A DNA stretch of 5,284 bases from NCBI GenBank assembly GCA_946622835.1, contig CAMOQI010000090.1, positions 1-5,284 of the forward strand, given 5' to 3'. The stretch is from an uncultured Candidatus Melainabacteria bacterium. GTDB lineage: Bacteria; Cyanobacteriota; Vampirovibrionia; Gastranaerophilales; Gastranaerophilaceae. The translations under genes and the position numbers were made by a program. The notes beneath the pieces were generated by a model, which saw nothing but the letters and a program-made list of their open reading frames with translations, made no database searches and was not told where the DNA came from. Below are positions 4,887 to 5,284 of the stretch, piece by piece; position 1 is the stretch's first letter, and every line of letters starts with the position of its first letter.

Positions 4887-5284
4887 ATGACAGTAAAATT
4901 TGAAGGACAAGACAGACGTGAAGCGACTTTGAAAAAAGTTTTACCGGAATACGGATTCAAAAATCTTGAAGAAGCTCGTGAATTATGTTTGTCAAAAGGC
5001 ATTGATGTGGATGCTATTGTAAAAGGAATTCAACCTATTGCATTTGATAATGCATCTTGGGCATACACATTAGGTGTTGCAATTGCAATAAAAAAAGGTA
5101 TAACAAACGCAGCAGATGCTGCAGAAGCAATCGGATTGGGCTTGCAAGCTTTCGCTGTACCCGGATCTGTCGGTGACAGACGCCAAGTCGGTATCGGGCA
5201 TGGTAATTTAGGTGCAATGCTCTTAAGAGAAGAAACAAAATGCTTCTGTTTCTTAGCAGGTCACGAATCATTTGCAGCTGCAGA
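4887..5284 (+). CDS. GGGtGRT-family protein, 5' part
   Basis: The first 132 codons of a gene run off the right edge, with no stop in frame. The product begins MTVKFEGQDRREATLKKVLP and includes FDNASWAYTLGVAIAIKKG (about residues 53-71), GLGLQAFAVPGSVGDRRQVGIGHGNLGAMLLREE (about 83-116) and KCFCFLAGHESFAA. I recognise this as the N-terminal part of the GGGtGRT family, conserved proteins of roughly 330 residues. Their naming motif should lie in the unseen C-terminal part. No catalytic activity is established to my knowledge. C34, C119 and C121 are the visible cysteines. No signal peptide is evident; residues 60-68 are only moderately hydrophobic. AGAGGT (4873-4878) at normal spacing supports the ATG at 4887. 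The NifU-like gene upstream, on the same strand, is its usual neighbour and suggests a shared Fe-S or sulfur-related task. That task is inferred from neighbourhood alone. Confidence 0.82.
   Translation, partial: MTVKFEGQDRREATLKKVLPEYGFKNLEEARELCLSKGIDVDAIVKGIQPIAFDNASWAYTLGVAIAIKKGITNAADAAEAIGLGLQAFAVPGSVGDRRQVGIGHGNLGAMLLREETKCFCFLAGHESFAAA

Noticed and set aside
5035..5271. A 78-codon minus-strand frame, leucine- and arginine-rich
   Set aside because: It is antisense to the GGGtGRT-family gene, which has a good start and recognisable sequence. The product looks like reverse-strand composition, not a protein.

Overview
The window is an AT-rich bacterial segment with compact genes, clear Shine-Dalgarno sites and standard stop codons. 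It holds two plus-strand sulfur or Fe-S units with a minus-strand NAD-synthesis pair between them. The gene set (a four-domain CoA-disulfide-reductase fusion and a NifU-like/GGGtGRT pair) is typical of strict or facultative anaerobes. My best guess is a gut-type anaerobe, either a Firmicute or a Gastranaerophilales (non-photosynthetic cyanobacterial sister) lineage. This rests on composition and protein style and is not settled by the sequence.

Positions 1-237 are the 3' end of a cysteine synthase (cysK-type) gene. After a 107-base gap with AT-rich palindromes, 345-2717 encodes a 790-residue protein. It joins a CoA-disulfide/persulfide reductase, a rhodanese, a TusA domain and a DsrE2 domain, each keeping its expected cysteine, so it looks like a whole sulfane-sulfur relay in one chain. 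The cysteine synthase and the fusion lie in the same direction and plausibly serve cysteine and persulfide metabolism together.

Positions 3917-2753 (minus strand) hold nadD and yqeK, overlapping by 20 bases. nadD makes the NAD precursor deamido-NAD, and yqeK is an HD-domain Ap4A-type hydrolase. yqeK converges on the fusion gene. A perfect 13-bp inverted repeat spans the yqeK stop codon and probably terminates transcription.

Positions 3918-4012 are a divergent promoter region. A good sigma70-type promoter (TTGACG, 17-base spacer, TAAAAT) reads right into a 233-residue NifU/IscU-like protein (4013-4714). The start of a GGGtGRT-family protein (4887 to the window edge) follows. These two genes are a recurring but poorly characterised pair.

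The most unusual part is the 172-base gap between them. It contains two degenerate 8-bp tandem arrays (consensus near TAAGWCNN) in opposite orientation, the first starting exactly at the upstream stop codon. They can form a 20-bp imperfect foldback (17 of 20 paired) that competes with a perfect 10-bp local hairpin. It could be a small foldback repeat element or a regulatory or processing RNA structure within the operon.
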